Assembly (NCBI GenBank): GCA_017936605.1
Contig: JAGBFH010000009.1
Location: 1-64,000, forward strand
Source: Tidjanibacter sp.
Lineage (GTDB): Bacteria; Bacteroidota; Bacteroidia; Bacteroidales; Rikenellaceae
Length of the DNA stretch: 64,000 bases
Direction: 5' to 3'
The notes under the pieces were generated by a model. That model saw only the letters and a program-made list of their open reading frames with translations. It searched no databases and was not told the origin of the DNA. Numbering within the stretch: the first letter of the stretch is position 1; every line of letters begins with the position of its first letter. Shown one piece after another: positions 1-8,172 of this stretch. Made by a program: the position numbers and the translations under genes.

Positions 1-85
1 TGCATTTTGCATTTTGCATTTTGAATTCCTTTGAGCCCTTTTAGCCCTTTTAGCCCTTTTGGCCCTTTTGGCCCTTTTAGCCCTT
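1..85. repeat. Short tandem repeat array (heptamer, then nonamer units)
   Basis: The window opens with three GCATTTT heptamers, followed by units of the form AGCCCTTTT and GGCCCTTTT with a 9-bp period. The same two classes of unit fill most other intergenic regions of this window. No coding potential or promoter is evident. Confidence 0.8.
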
Positions 86-135
86 ACCCTCCCCTAAGCT
101 TAGGGGAGGGTGGGTAGAGCTCGGGAGAGGTCTGT
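86..135 (+). repeat. Dispersed palindrome with fixed tail, copy a
   Basis: A perfect 26-bp palindrome (86-111, half-site ACCCTCCCCTAAG) is followed after a short variable spacer by the tail GGGAGAGGTCTGT. The same palindrome-plus-tail layout recurs near 11073-11121 (inverted) and 63509-63555, so this is a dispersed repeat family. No function is known to me. Confidence 0.8.
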
Positions 136-167
136 TACATTGAAATTTTGAATTTTGCATTTGAATA

Positions 168-665
168 ATGTTGCGCATAGGAGTCATATCCGACCTTCAC
201 GGCACCTTCGATGAGCCGCTCAAGCGTTTCCTCTCGGAGGTGGACGAGATTTGGTGTGCGGGAGATATTGGCAACGCTGAGGCGGCCGACGCAATGGTCG
301 CCTTCGGTAAGCCCGTGGTGGCGGTCTATGGCAACATAGACGACCACACAATGAGGCTTACCTATCCCGAGTGGCAGTGCTTCGAAAGGGAGGGAGCCAA
401 GATTCTCATAACTCACATCGGATTTTACGCTGGGCGATACACTCGCGAAGTCTACGCCAAGATATGCTCCCTGAGGCCCACAATCTTCGTCTGCGGCCAT
501 AGCCACATACTGCGTGTGGGCTACGACAAGAAGCGCGGAGTGCTGAACATCAACCCCGGGGCGGCGGGCTGCAACGGTTTTCACCCGGTGCGTACGGCCG
601 TACGATTCACGCTCGACAACGGCACCCCCCGCGACCTCGAGGTCTGGGAACTCCAGAGGCATTAA
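168..665 (+). CDS. YfcE/MJ0936-family metallophosphodiesterase
   Basis: Predicted small cytosolic metal-dependent phosphodiesterase of the YfcE/MJ0936 calcineurin-like group, 165 aa, about the usual size. The metal-site motifs are in order: Asp9 and His11 in ISDLHG, Asp33 in GDIGN, Asn56 in YGNIDD, His83 in THIGF, and His111/His113 in CGHSH. Family members hydrolyse phosphodiesters in vitro, but the natural substrate is usually unknown and cannot be read here. The ATG start places ISDLHG at the expected N-terminal position. The gene stands alone between a repeat array and a bidirectional terminator, and no clear -7 box was found upstream. Confidence 0.9.
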   Translation: MLRIGVISDLHGTFDEPLKRFLSEVDEIWCAGDIGNAEAADAMVAFGKPVVAVYGNIDDHTMRLTYPEWQCFEREGAKILITHIGFYAGRYTREVYAKICSLRPTIFVCGHSHILRVGYDKKRGVLNINPGAAGCNGFHPVRTAVRFTLDNGTPRDLEVWELQRH

Positions 666-668
666 CCA

Positions 669-699
669 CACAAGCCCCGCGAATCTCGCGGGGCTTGTG
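669..699. other. GC-rich inverted repeat after the phosphodiesterase gene
   Basis: A 14-bp perfect stem (669-682 with 686-699, loop ATC) lies just after the stop codon. It has no T-run on the plus strand, so it probably acts with the next hairpin at 722-749 as a transcript end or stabiliser. Confidence 0.6.
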
Positions 700-721
700 G
701 TTAGTGTAGTTGAACAAAAGA

Positions 722-749
722 CCTCGCGGAATCTCCGCGAGGGCTTTTT
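722..749. terminator. Bidirectional intrinsic terminator
   Basis: The stem CCTCGCGGA/TCCGCGAGG (722-730 with 734-742) is followed by GCTTTTT on the plus strand. On the minus strand it is followed by TCTTTTG. It lies between two genes whose 3' ends converge. Confidence 0.8.
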
Positions 750-752
750 GTC

Positions 753-2051
753 TTATGCCTTGAGCCTTAGGAACGAGTAGCCGAAGCGTTCGCAAGCGGC
801 CCTTTCGAGCTCCTCGCGCACCGAGGGGTGGGCGATGTTGATGAGCGCCTTGGCCCTCTCGGCCAGATTCTTGCCCTTGAGGAAGGCTGCGCCATACTCG
901 GTGACCACAAATTGGGTCTGGAAGCGGGTGGTGACCACACCTGCACCCTCCGTCAAGACGGGTTTAATCTTCGATACGCCCTTGGGGGTGATGGAGTTCA
1001 TAGCGATGAATGTTTTGCCGCCCTCGGACAAGGCCGCGCCATACATAAAGTCGTGCTGACCTCCCACGCCCGAAAAAATGCGCGTGCCGATGGAGTCGGC
1101 GCACACCTGACCCGTCAGGTCCACCTCGATGGCCGAGTTGATGGCCATAGCCTTGGGATTCTGGCGGATGCGGAAGGGGTCGTTGGTCCAGGCCACATCT
1201 TTCACCAGAAGCTCCTTGTTGTAGTCCATATAGTCGTAGAGCCTGCGCGAGCCGAGCGACAGACAGCATACCGTCTTGCCGGGCTCAATAACCTTCTGGG
1301 AGTTGTTAATCACACCACTATTAATAAGAGGTACCACGCCATCTGTCAGGGCCTCGGTGTGGAGGCCGAGGTTCTTGTGGTTAGTGAGGGCCGCAAGCAC
1401 AGCGTTGGGGATGCCTCCCACGCCAATCTGGAGCGTTGCGCCATCGGGAATCTGCTCGGCAATGTAGCCGCCAATCTTCCACTCCTCCTCGTTGGGCTCC
1501 ACGGTGGGCAGCGCCACAGGCTCGCAATCCACCCTCACGGCGGCGTCTATGCGGTCGATGTGGACCAGCGCGTCACCGTAGGTGTAGGGGATGCGGGGGT
1601 TTATCTGTGCGATGATAATCTTGGCCGTCTCGGCAGCACTCACTGCCAGGTCAGCCGAGATGCCGAAACTACAATATCCCCTCTCGTCGGGCTCGGAGCA
1701 GTTCAGCAGTGCCACATCGTACTTCACATAGCCCTCCCTCACCAGTGCGGGCACCTCGCCCAGAAAACAGGGGGTGATGGAGCCGTAGCCCGAGGCTATA
1801 GCATTGCGGTAGTTGTTGGCCACAAAGAAACTCTGGGGTATGAAGCTCTCCTTCATCTCGGGAGTGCCGTAGGGGATGTCGCGGGTGCCGATGGCAAAGG
1901 CGCTGTAGACCTCCACGCCACGCAGCTCGTCGGCGCGTGCCACCATTGCGTCTATGAGCACTTCGGGGACACTCGTGGAGCCCTGAACATAGACCTTGTC
2001 GTAACTCTTAATCAACTTCGCCGCCTCGGCAGCCGTAACAAAATTTGCCAT
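753..2051 (-). CDS. Acetyl-CoA hydrolase/transferase family protein
   Basis: Member of the acetyl-CoA hydrolase / acetate (or 4-hydroxybutyrate) CoA-transferase family, 432 aa. These cytosolic enzymes move CoA between short acids and link acetate or butyrate to acyl-CoA pools. Recognisable features are the N-terminal SYDKVYVQGSTSVP region, the TLQIGVGGIPNAVL glycine-rich segment, the TEALTDGVVPL motif and the C-terminal NIAHPSVREELE segment. An upstream in-frame start would add 21 residues encoded by an AT-rich spacer, so I chose the ATG at 2051 (MANFVTAAEA). It lies 85 bp downstream of an aminotransferase on the same strand and is probably co-transcribed with it. The CoA acceptor is not determined by the sequence. 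Confidence 0.88.
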   Translation of the reverse strand: MANFVTAAEAAKLIKSYDKVYVQGSTSVPEVLIDAMVARADELRGVEVYSAFAIGTRDIPYGTPEMKESFIPQSFFVANNYRNAIASGYGSITPCFLGEVPALVREGYVKYDVALLNCSEPDERGYCSFGISADLAVSAAETAKIIIAQINPRIPYTYGDALVHIDRIDAAVRVDCEPVALPTVEPNEEEWKIGGYIAEQIPDGATLQIGVGGIPNAVLAALTNHKNLGLHTEALTDGVVPLINSGVINNSQKVIEPGKTVCCLSLGSRRLYDYMDYNKELLVKDVAWTNDPFRIRQNPKAMAINSAIEVDLTGQVCADSIGTRIFSGVGGQHDFMYGAALSEGGKTFIAMNSITPKGVSKIKPVLTEGAGVVTTRFQTQFVVTEYGAAFLKGKNLAERAKALINIAHPSVREELERAACERFGYSFLRLKA

Positions 2052-2136
2052 ATAAATTAAAATTGAAAAGTGACAATTGAAAATTGACAGCCAGGGGGGG
2101 CTGAAAATGGACAATTGATAGTGAAAAATCTAAAAA

Positions 2137-3444
2137 CTATTTGAGCATCTCCTCGAACATCGCAAGCCTCTGGTCCAGCAGGTCGTAGTGGTGGGGCTTG
2201 ATGGCCGACGAGCAGGCACGAATACCCTCATAGTCGGAGCCGGTGGAGGTGAGCACAATGCCGCTCACGCCACACTGGAGCAGCCTGCCCAGCAGCTCGC
2301 CACCCTTCATATCCTTGTAGCCGATGGTGAAGAAGAAGCCGTTGCCTACGGGCTCATCGACATCCTTGTCGTAGACCAGATGGAAGCCGTGGCGGGTGAG
2401 AATCTCGCGTATGCGCTCCGTACGCAGGGCATACTCGCGCACCTCATCTCGGTAGTTGTAGATACCCTCGGCGGCCTGGTCCATCATCCTCGCCAGAGCC
2501 ATCTGTGCCGAGTGGGAAACGCCCGAGGAGAGGGTGTAGATGAGTTTGTGTACGAACACATTGCCAAATGAGGGCATACCGAAGCGCTCCTTTAGGGCCT
2601 CGCTCTTCAGGTCGAAGACCTTGTCGGAGATGCAGGTGACGGCAATACGCTCACCGGCATAGGAGAATATCTTGGAGCCGCTCAGCAGCAGGATGTAGTT
2701 GTCGGTGTACTTGGTGACGCTCACCTGTGTGGGCAGGCCCGTTGCGGGGTCCACATCCTTGCGGAAGTCCATAGTGATGTAGGCCAAGTCCTCAATAACG
2801 ATAGCGCCATACTTGGTGGCCAGCTCACCGATGGTCCTCAGCTCGCTATCCGTCAGACACATCCACGAGGGGTTGTTGGGATTGGAGTAGAGGATGGCGG
2901 CGATGCGACCCGTCGAGAGGTACTCCTCGAGTTTGGGGGCGAGCCTCTCCGCGCGGTAGTTGTAGACATCGAAGGACTCACGACGGATGCCGAGCACATC
3001 GGCCTGAGTCTTCTGTACGGGGAAGCCGGGGTCGATGTAGAGGATGGTGTCCTTCTTCTTGTCGAGAGCCGAGACGGCCATAAGGGTCACAAAGGTACCC
3101 TGCATAGAGCCAACGGTGGGGATGCAGTGAGCGGGAGCGATGTCGGCACCGATGATGGCTCTGACGAACTTCGAGGCGGCCTCTTTGAGCGCGGGCTCAC
3201 CCTCAAGCGAGGGGTAGACCGAGGCAACGCCTCTGTCGAGAGCCTCCTTCTGTGCGTCGATGCCCACCTGCGAGGCGGGGAGTCCGGGCACACCAATCTC
3301 AAAGTGGATAAACTCCTGGCCGGTCTGCTGCTCAAACATCTTCACGAGCGACACAAGCTGACGAATCGAGAGGTCCTCAAAAGAGCTGACCTCCAATTTT
3401 TGCATTGCGCTCTCAATCAGAGCGCGGTCAATTAAGGTATTCAT
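2137..3444 (-). CDS. PLP-dependent aminotransferase, class I/II
   Basis: Fold-type I aminotransferase of 435 aa. The PLP-binding lysine is Lys258 in SGSKIFSYAGER. The NPNNPSW motif (about 188-194) and the ED at 218-219 with Tyr222 (IEDLAYITM) complete the cofactor site. The specific amino acid donor cannot be assigned; the layout resembles aspartate or aromatic aminotransferases of Bacteroidales. It is the first gene of a minus-strand pair with the CoA-transferase, divergent from gcvH, and a TACATTTG box lies 36 bp upstream of its ATG. Confidence 0.88.
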   Translation of the reverse strand: MNTLIDRALIESAMQKLEVSSFEDLSIRQLVSLVKMFEQQTGQEFIHFEIGVPGLPASQVGIDAQKEALDRGVASVYPSLEGEPALKEAASKFVRAIIGADIAPAHCIPTVGSMQGTFVTLMAVSALDKKKDTILYIDPGFPVQKTQADVLGIRRESFDVYNYRAERLAPKLEEYLSTGRIAAILYSNPNNPSWMCLTDSELRTIGELATKYGAIVIEDLAYITMDFRKDVDPATGLPTQVSVTKYTDNYILLLSGSKIFSYAGERIAVTCISDKVFDLKSEALKERFGMPSFGNVFVHKLIYTLSSGVSHSAQMALARMMDQAAEGIYNYRDEVREYALRTERIREILTRHGFHLVYDKDVDEPVGNGFFFTIGYKDMKGGELLGRLLQCGVSGIVLTSTGSDYEGIRACSSAIKPHHYDLLDQRLAMFEEMLK

Positions 3445-3479
3445 TCTGTAGTCTTAGTTGTGGTTTTAGGTTCAATCCA

Positions 3480-3487
3480 CAAATGTA
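3480..3487 (-). promoter_or_regulatory. Candidate -7 box for the aminotransferase
   Basis: Read on the minus strand the sequence is TACATTTG, fitting TAnnTTTG, 36 bp before the aminotransferase start. No clear TTTG -33 box is present in the AT-rich heptamer repeat behind it. Confidence 0.4.
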
Positions 3488-3700
3488 AGAAATAAAATTG
3501 AAAATTGAAAATTGAAAATGGACAATGGAAAATTGAAAGTTGAAAATAGAGATAAGGTCCTTAAGGTCCTTAAAGTCCTTAAGGTCCTATATGCCCTTTT
3601 AGCCATTTTGGCCCTTTTAGCCATTTTGGCCCTTTTGGCCCTTTTGGCCCTTTCTCCCAACTTCCCCCTCTCAATTTTGCATTTTGAATTTTGCATTTTG
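3488..3700. repeat. Compound tandem-repeat array between divergent genes
   Basis: The gap between the divergent aminotransferase and gcvH genes holds TTGAAAA-type heptamers, then CTTAAGGTC-type nonamers, then GGCCCTTTT/AGCCATTTT nonamers. It ends with two GCATTTTGAATTTT units. The units change gradually from one to the next while keeping a constant period. Apparent ORFs here are low-complexity translations of the repeats. Confidence 0.85.
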
Positions 3701-3719
3701 AATTTTATGCGTATCTTTG
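3689..3719 (+). promoter_or_regulatory. Promoter of gcvH-mdh
   Basis: The -7 box TATCTTTG is at 3712-3719, with a TTTTG at 3689-3693 about 18 bp upstream. This matches the Bacteroidota housekeeping promoter, with transcription expected to start near 3726. Confidence 0.75.
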
Positions 3720-3780
3720 TGGTTGGCTTAGTCTATGGACAAGAAATTAACACTAACAACTCTAAAAATAACTAAACACT

Positions 3781-4158
3781 ATGAACATTCCCGCAGAATT
3801 GAAGTACTCGAAAGACCACGAGTGGATTAAAGTCGTTGATGGTAACGAAGCATTGGTAGGCATTACCGATTTCGCACAGGGCGAGCTTGGCGATATCGTT
3901 TTCGTTGATGTTCCCACCGTTGGTGAGACCGTAGGCGCACACGAGGTTTTCGGCTCCATCGAGGCCGTAAAGACCGTTTCGGATGTGTTCCTGCCCGTGA
4001 CCGGTGAGGTTCTGGAGCTCAACCCAGAGGTTGATGCAGACCCCTCGCTCGTGAACAAAGAGCCCTATGAGGGTGGCTGGCTCGTGCGTATCCGTATGGA
4101 GAACCCCGCAGAGCTCGACGACCTGCTGGATGCAGAGGGCTACAAAGCACTTTTGTAA
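3781..4158 (+). CDS. gcvH: Glycine cleavage system H protein
   Basis: Lipoyl carrier of the glycine cleavage system. It shuttles the aminomethyl group from the P protein to the T and L proteins in the cytosol. The 125-aa length is typical. The lipoylated lysine is Lys64 in GSIEAVKTVSD, followed by the conserved P.TGEVLELNPEV segment. It starts 62 bp after a TATCTTTG promoter, and mdh follows after 41 bp. The other glycine-cleavage genes (gcvP, gcvT, lpd) are not in the window, so H protein is encoded apart from its partners here. Confidence 0.97.
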   Translation: MNIPAELKYSKDHEWIKVVDGNEALVGITDFAQGELGDIVFVDVPTVGETVGAHEVFGSIEAVKTVSDVFLPVTGEVLELNPEVDADPSLVNKEPYEGGWLVRIRMENPAELDDLLDAEGYKALL

Positions 4159-4199
4159 TTCATAATTCAAAATTCATAATTCAAAATTAGTTAGGAAAA

Positions 4200-5150
4200 A
4201 TGGCAACAAAAGTAACTGTTGTTGGCGCCGGTAATGTGGGCGCAACTGCTGCAAATGTAATGGCAATCCGCAAGGTTGCAAGTGAGGTATGTCTGATTGA
4301 TATCAAACCCGACCTCTCCGAGGGTAAAGTTCTGGATATGTACCAGACCTCCACTCTTCTGGATTTCGACACCAAACTCGTGGGCGTGACCAACGACTAC
4401 AAGGCTACCGCAAAGAGTGATGTGGTTGTTATCACCTCGGGTGTTCCCCGCAAACCCGGTATGACCCGCGAGGAGCTCATCGGCGTTAACGCAAACATCG
4501 TTAAGTCGGTGGTTAACAACATCCTCGAGTACTCGCCCAAGGCTATCTTCGTGATTGTTTCCAATCCTATGGATACTATGGCTTACCTCACCCTCAAGGC
4601 TACCGGTCTTCCCAAAAACCGCGTAATCGGTATGGGTGGCGCTCTCGACTCGTCGCGCTTCCGCTGCTATCTGGCAAAAGCCCTCAAGGCAGACATCCGC
4701 GATGTAGACGGTATGGTTATCGGTGGTCACGGTGATACCACTATGATTCCTCTGGTGGACAAGGCAAGCTACCGCGGTGTTCCCGTGAGCCAGTTCCTCT
4801 CGAAGAAGAAACTCCAGGAGGTTGCTGCCAACACTATGGTTGGTGGTGCTACCCTCACCAAACTCCTCGGCACCTCGGCTTGGTACGCTCCCGGCGCAGC
4901 TATCGCAAGTGTTGTTGAGAGCATCCTCGGCGACCAGAAGAGGGTTATCACCTCGAGCTGCTACCTCGAGGGCGAGTACGGTGCAGAGGACCTCTTCATC
5001 GGCGTTCCCGCAGTTATCGGCAAGAACGGTATCGAGAAGATTATCAATCTCAAGCTCAACGCTGACGAGAAGGCTAAATTCGAGGCCAGCGTAGCAGCCG
5101 TTAAGAAGACCAATGAGGTTCTTTATGAGATTGGTGCTCTCACCAAATAA
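4200..5150 (+). CDS. mdh: Malate dehydrogenase
   Basis: NAD-dependent malate dehydrogenase of the LDH-like type, 316 aa, interconverting malate and oxaloacetate. The Rossmann motif GAGNVGATAA is at the N terminus. Substrate arginines sit in PRKPGMTREEL and in DSSRFRCYLA, and the catalytic His lies in IGGHGDTTMIPL. It follows gcvH by 41 bp of AATTCA-type repeats, probably within the same transcript. The first copy of the branched palindromic element begins directly after its stop codon. Confidence 0.96.
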   Translation: MATKVTVVGAGNVGATAANVMAIRKVASEVCLIDIKPDLSEGKVLDMYQTSTLLDFDTKLVGVTNDYKATAKSDVVVITSGVPRKPGMTREELIGVNANIVKSVVNNILEYSPKAIFVIVSNPMDTMAYLTLKATGLPKNRVIGMGGALDSSRFRCYLAKALKADIRDVDGMVIGGHGDTTMIPLVDKASYRGVPVSQFLSKKKLQEVAANTMVGGATLTKLLGTSAWYAPGAAIASVVESILGDQKRVITSSCYLEGEYGAEDLFIGVPAVIGKNGIEKIINLKLNADEKAKFEASVAAVKKTNEVLYEIGALTK

Positions 5151-5272
5151 AAAACGCATATAGCGGGTGAATTTTTCACCAAATTTCAAAGGTGGCTTCC
5201 TCATTTGCGAAAAGCAAACTCCGGAGCCACCTTCTCATTTGGCAAAAAATTCCCGACGCTCTATGCGTTTTT
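5151..5272 (+). repeat. Branched palindromic 3'-UTR element, copy 1
   Basis: The element starts at the base after the mdh stop codon. The outer stem pairs 5151-5165 with 5257-5271 with one mismatch. The middle stem is GAATTTTT with AAAAATTC, and the inner stem GGTGGCT with AGCCACC. A terminal TTTGC/GCAAA hairpin is enclosed. The right arm ends in GCGTTTTT, like a terminator. Three homologous copies lie at 10462-10589, 24901-25022 and 63331-63449. Confidence 0.85.
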
Positions 5273-5344
5273 ACTTTCAAGGGAAAGCGGTCTGGAGCAC
5301 CACCCTCACAAATGGGTCGTTCCGACCCCGCTCTATGCGTTTTT
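5273..5344 (+). repeat. Satellite module of the branched element
   Basis: ACTTTCAAGGGAAAGCGGT followed by a GCACCACCCTCAC segment, then a GGGTCG/CGACCC hairpin (5314-5328). It ends with a second CGCTCTATGCGTTTTT, identical to the right arm of copy 1. A diverged double version follows copy 2 at 10590-10710. Confidence 0.7.
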
Positions 5345-5374
5345 GGTCTACCGACGACCGACCTGCCGACATGG

Positions 5375-5520
5375 GGCCTATAAGACCTATAAGACCCATA
5401 GGCCCCATAGGCCCTATAGGCCCTATATGCCCTTTTGGCCCTTTTTGCCCTTTTAGCCCTTGTCCTCCCATAAGTCATTAAGGTCATTAAGGTCATTAAG
5501 GACTTTAAGGACCTTATCTC
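5375..5520. repeat. Nonamer tandem arrays
   Basis: CCTATAAGA, CCCATAGGC, CCCTATAGG, GCCCTTTTG and TAAGGTCAT type 9-bp units follow one another and change step by step. Translations such as PIGPIGPIG are repeat artefacts. The rest of the mdh to glycogen-synthase gap has no gene that I can see. Confidence 0.8.
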
Positions 5521-5571
5521 ACCTTTCACCTTTCACTTCTCTCTGCGCTCGCAAAATTATCCCCGAGGGTG

Positions 5572-5605
5572 TTTGCGGAAATGCAAAATTTTTTTATTAT
5601 CTTTG
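5572..5605 (+). promoter_or_regulatory. Promoter of the glycogen synthase-like gene
   Basis: TTTG at 5572-5575 and TATCTTTG at 5598-5605 are separated by 22 bp. This predicts a transcript with a leader of about 120 nt. Confidence 0.65.
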
Positions 5606-5734
5606 TGCTGTATTATCGGCTTATTGCAAAAATGCCCCGACGAAGAGGCCGAGTCGTTGTGCCGGATGCCACATTAGTTGGTGGTAATCAGAGCATTGGA
5701 GGGTGTTTTGCGTAAACTAAAAAAGTACAGAACA

Positions 5735-6550
5735 GTGGCAGGAGCAAAGATACTATGTGTTTGTCAGGAGATATACCCCTATCTGCCTGAGAGCCCTATT
5801 GCGACCACTTGTCGCACACTTTCGCAGGCTATGCAGGAGCGAGGCTTCGAGATTCGTACCTTTATGCCCCGTTTTGGCTGCATCAATGAGCGCCGTAACC
5901 AACTTCACGAGGTCATCCGCCTGTCGGGTATGAACCTCATTATCAACGACAACGACCACCAACTTATCATCAAGGTTGCATCTATTCCCGCAGCTCGCGT
6001 GCAGATTTACTTTATCGACAACGACGAGTATTTCGCACCCCGCAAGGCTACCTTCCGCAACGCCGAGGGTGTGGAGTTCGAGGATAACGACCAGAGGGCC
6101 ATCTTCTTTGCAAGGGGCGTGCTCGAGACCGTCAAGAAACTTCGTTGGCAGCCCGACATTATCCACTGCCACAGCTGGTTTTCGGCCGTGGCTCCCCTCT
6201 ACCTGAGATATTGCTTCACCGATGAGCCTCTGTTCTCGTCGGCCAAGATTGTCTTCAGCATCTACGACGATATGTTCGAGGGCAAGTGGGGCGAGGCCTT
6301 CCGCGACACGATGAGTGGCGAGGGTGTGCCCGTAGAGAAGTTGGGTTCCGAGGAGGGGCTCACATACGAAAATCTTATGAGGCTCGTTATTGATAATGCC
6401 GATGGCATTGTTGTTGAGGCGGAGCATTTGCCCGCCGCAGTAGAAGAGTATTTGGCCGCAAGTGGCAAACGCGTGCTCCGTCCTTCGGGCGAGCCCGCAA
6501 GCGACGAGAGGCTTTCGCAGTATAAGGAATTTTATGACTCTATTCTCTAA
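5735..6550 (+). CDS. Glycogen/starch synthase catalytic-domain protein (GT5 N-domain)
   Basis: About 271 aa, corresponding to the N-terminal GT5 domain of glycogen/starch synthase, which normally binds the glucan chain. The motif series KILCVCQEIYPYLPESP, then DNDEYF, DNDQRAIFFARG and PDIIHCHSWFSA is diagnostic. The second GT-B domain that binds the sugar nucleotide is missing, which is usual for this short Bacteroidota form. I chose GTG 5735 because it puts the first beta strand at residue 4; TTG and GTG codons further upstream are open. The DUF4270 gene overlaps the end by 17 bp, suggesting translational coupling. Full synthase activity seems unlikely without a partner. Confidence 0.8.
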   Translation: MAGAKILCVCQEIYPYLPESPIATTCRTLSQAMQERGFEIRTFMPRFGCINERRNQLHEVIRLSGMNLIINDNDHQLIIKVASIPAARVQIYFIDNDEYFAPRKATFRNAEGVEFEDNDQRAIFFARGVLETVKKLRWQPDIIHCHSWFSAVAPLYLRYCFTDEPLFSSAKIVFSIYDDMFEGKWGEAFRDTMSGEGVPVEKLGSEEGLTYENLMRLVIDNADGIVVEAEHLPAAVEEYLAASGKRVLRPSGEPASDERLSQYKEFYDSIL

Positions 6551-7979
6551 AGGATTAAATCTCAAGAGTGTCGGCGCTTTGTTGGTGTCGGCACTTGTGC
6601 TTTTGGTCAGCTCGTGTACGGAGGTCAACGACGAGCTGGGCACCAATATCGTGCCCCCAGGACAGCAGTTCGAGGTGAAGTTTGCACAGGTGGGCGAGGG
6701 TATAGGTAGCTATTTGACCCTCACCGACTCGGTGGCTACCAGCAGCCTCGACTACGCCTACTTTGGCGCTATGCGTGATGCCCACTATGGCGGCAAAACC
6801 AAGGCTACGGCGTTGGTGCAGTTTGCCTACTCGATGCGTAGCGACACGGTGGAGTACGCCGACCGCGATGCCAAGCCCGACTCGCTGGTGCTGCTGCTCG
6901 GTATGAAGAGGGCGGGTGGCGACACGCTCAAGCGTCAGACCTTTGATGTCTATCGTATGCGCAAGGGGCTCAAGTTGGATAGCGTCTACTGTAGCGGTAT
7001 CGACTATGAGACCTACATCGACTCGCGTCCTATGTTCACCTGTGAGTTTGGCGGCAAGCCCAACGGTGCAATGCTCTTTGACACCCTGAGCCTCAAGGTG
7101 GCAGACCAGACGCTGGCCGAGGAGTTTATGCAGGAGCTGTGGAGCGAAACGGAGATATATGACGATAACGAACTCTTCCTGGAGAAGTTCGCGGGCCTCT
7201 GCCTGACCCCTTCGGGTACCTCGCCCGAGGATGCGGCCATCTACGGTCTGAACCTCCAGTGGGATGAGGACGAGGGCCCCGCAAGTTACCTTGTGCTCTA
7301 TGGCCACAGCTATCCCAAGGGTGACGACCCCGACCTGGTGGAGGACGACATTATGAGGGCCTTTGCCATCAGCAATAACGCATACTTCACAGACCTTAAG
7401 GCTGTGAGCGCCTTTGAGCACGACTACTCGGCGACCCTCTTTGGTGGTAGCATCAATCTTGACACTCCCGCCGATGAGCCCCTCGAGAATCCTGTGACGG
7501 AGGGCTATGTTGAGGGTCTTATGGGTGTGGCCACCACGCTCGAGTTTGACGATGAGTTTGTGGCAGCCCTGAGAGCACTCCGCCCCGAGGGTAGCGAGAT
7601 TTTCATCAACCAGGCAACGCTGACCATTCCGCTGGCCGAGGAGGACTATACCTTCTTTGATTACGCGCCCGCGCGCTTGGGCACATACGCGAACTACGCG
7701 AAACTCCAGGCGGTGGCCGACTATAACTACTACTACGAGGAGAGCTATGATATGGAGCTCGTCTATGGCGGCTATCTGAATCGCACCTTCGGCTGCTACT
7801 CTCTGGATTTGTCGCTCTACTTGCAGCAGCTCTTGATGGACGAGTCGGATGAGGTGACCCGCAGGATAACCCTCGGTATGGGGGCCTACGACTACCTCGA
7901 TGAGGCAGTTGTTAAGTTGGCACTGGGTGGCAGTGAGCCTCTGAAATTCGACATAACCTACACAGTCATCGGTAAATAG
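6534..7979 (+). CDS. DUF4270 family lipoprotein
   Basis: Exported lipoprotein of 481 aa with a DUF4270 domain, a family found in Bacteroidota. The signal sequence runs to a lipobox ending VSSC with lipidated Cys28, followed by the family's N-terminal DELGTNIVPPGQQF region. The ATG at 6534 gives a clean signal peptide and overlaps the glycogen synthase-like gene by 17 bp. Function is unknown. The pairing with a truncated glycogen synthase suggests a shared role, but nothing in the sequence names it. Confidence 0.85.
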   Translation: MTLFSKGLNLKSVGALLVSALVLLVSSCTEVNDELGTNIVPPGQQFEVKFAQVGEGIGSYLTLTDSVATSSLDYAYFGAMRDAHYGGKTKATALVQFAYSMRSDTVEYADRDAKPDSLVLLLGMKRAGGDTLKRQTFDVYRMRKGLKLDSVYCSGIDYETYIDSRPMFTCEFGGKPNGAMLFDTLSLKVADQTLAEEFMQELWSETEIYDDNELFLEKFAGLCLTPSGTSPEDAAIYGLNLQWDEDEGPASYLVLYGHSYPKGDDPDLVEDDIMRAFAISNNAYFTDLKAVSAFEHDYSATLFGGSINLDTPADEPLENPVTEGYVEGLMGVATTLEFDDEFVAALRALRPEGSEIFINQATLTIPLAEEDYTFFDYAPARLGTYANYAKLQAVADYNYYYEESYDMELVYGGYLNRTFGCYSLDLSLYLQQLLMDESDEVTRRITLGMGAYDYLDEAVVKLALGGSEPLKFDITYTVIGK

Positions 7980-8035
7980 TCCGTCGGGACCAACCATAGA
8001 GAGAGGGATGCCGAAAAAAAACGGTGTCCCTTTTC

Positions 8036-8066
8036 TTTGAAATTCACGCAAAGAGATTTATCTTTG
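8036..8066 (+). promoter_or_regulatory. Promoter of topA
   Basis: TTTG at 8036-8039, a 19-bp spacer and TATCTTTG at 8059-8066 form a textbook Bacteroidota promoter. The expected start is near 8073, giving a leader of about 100 nt. Confidence 0.85.
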
Positions 8067-8172
8067 TGGCCTATAAATATAGGTATAACCTCATTTTAGA
8101 CCCCCAATAGGCACCTTTTTGTGGGTGCCGAAAAGTTATAAAAGTCTGTAATACAATCTGAAATAAAAGCGT

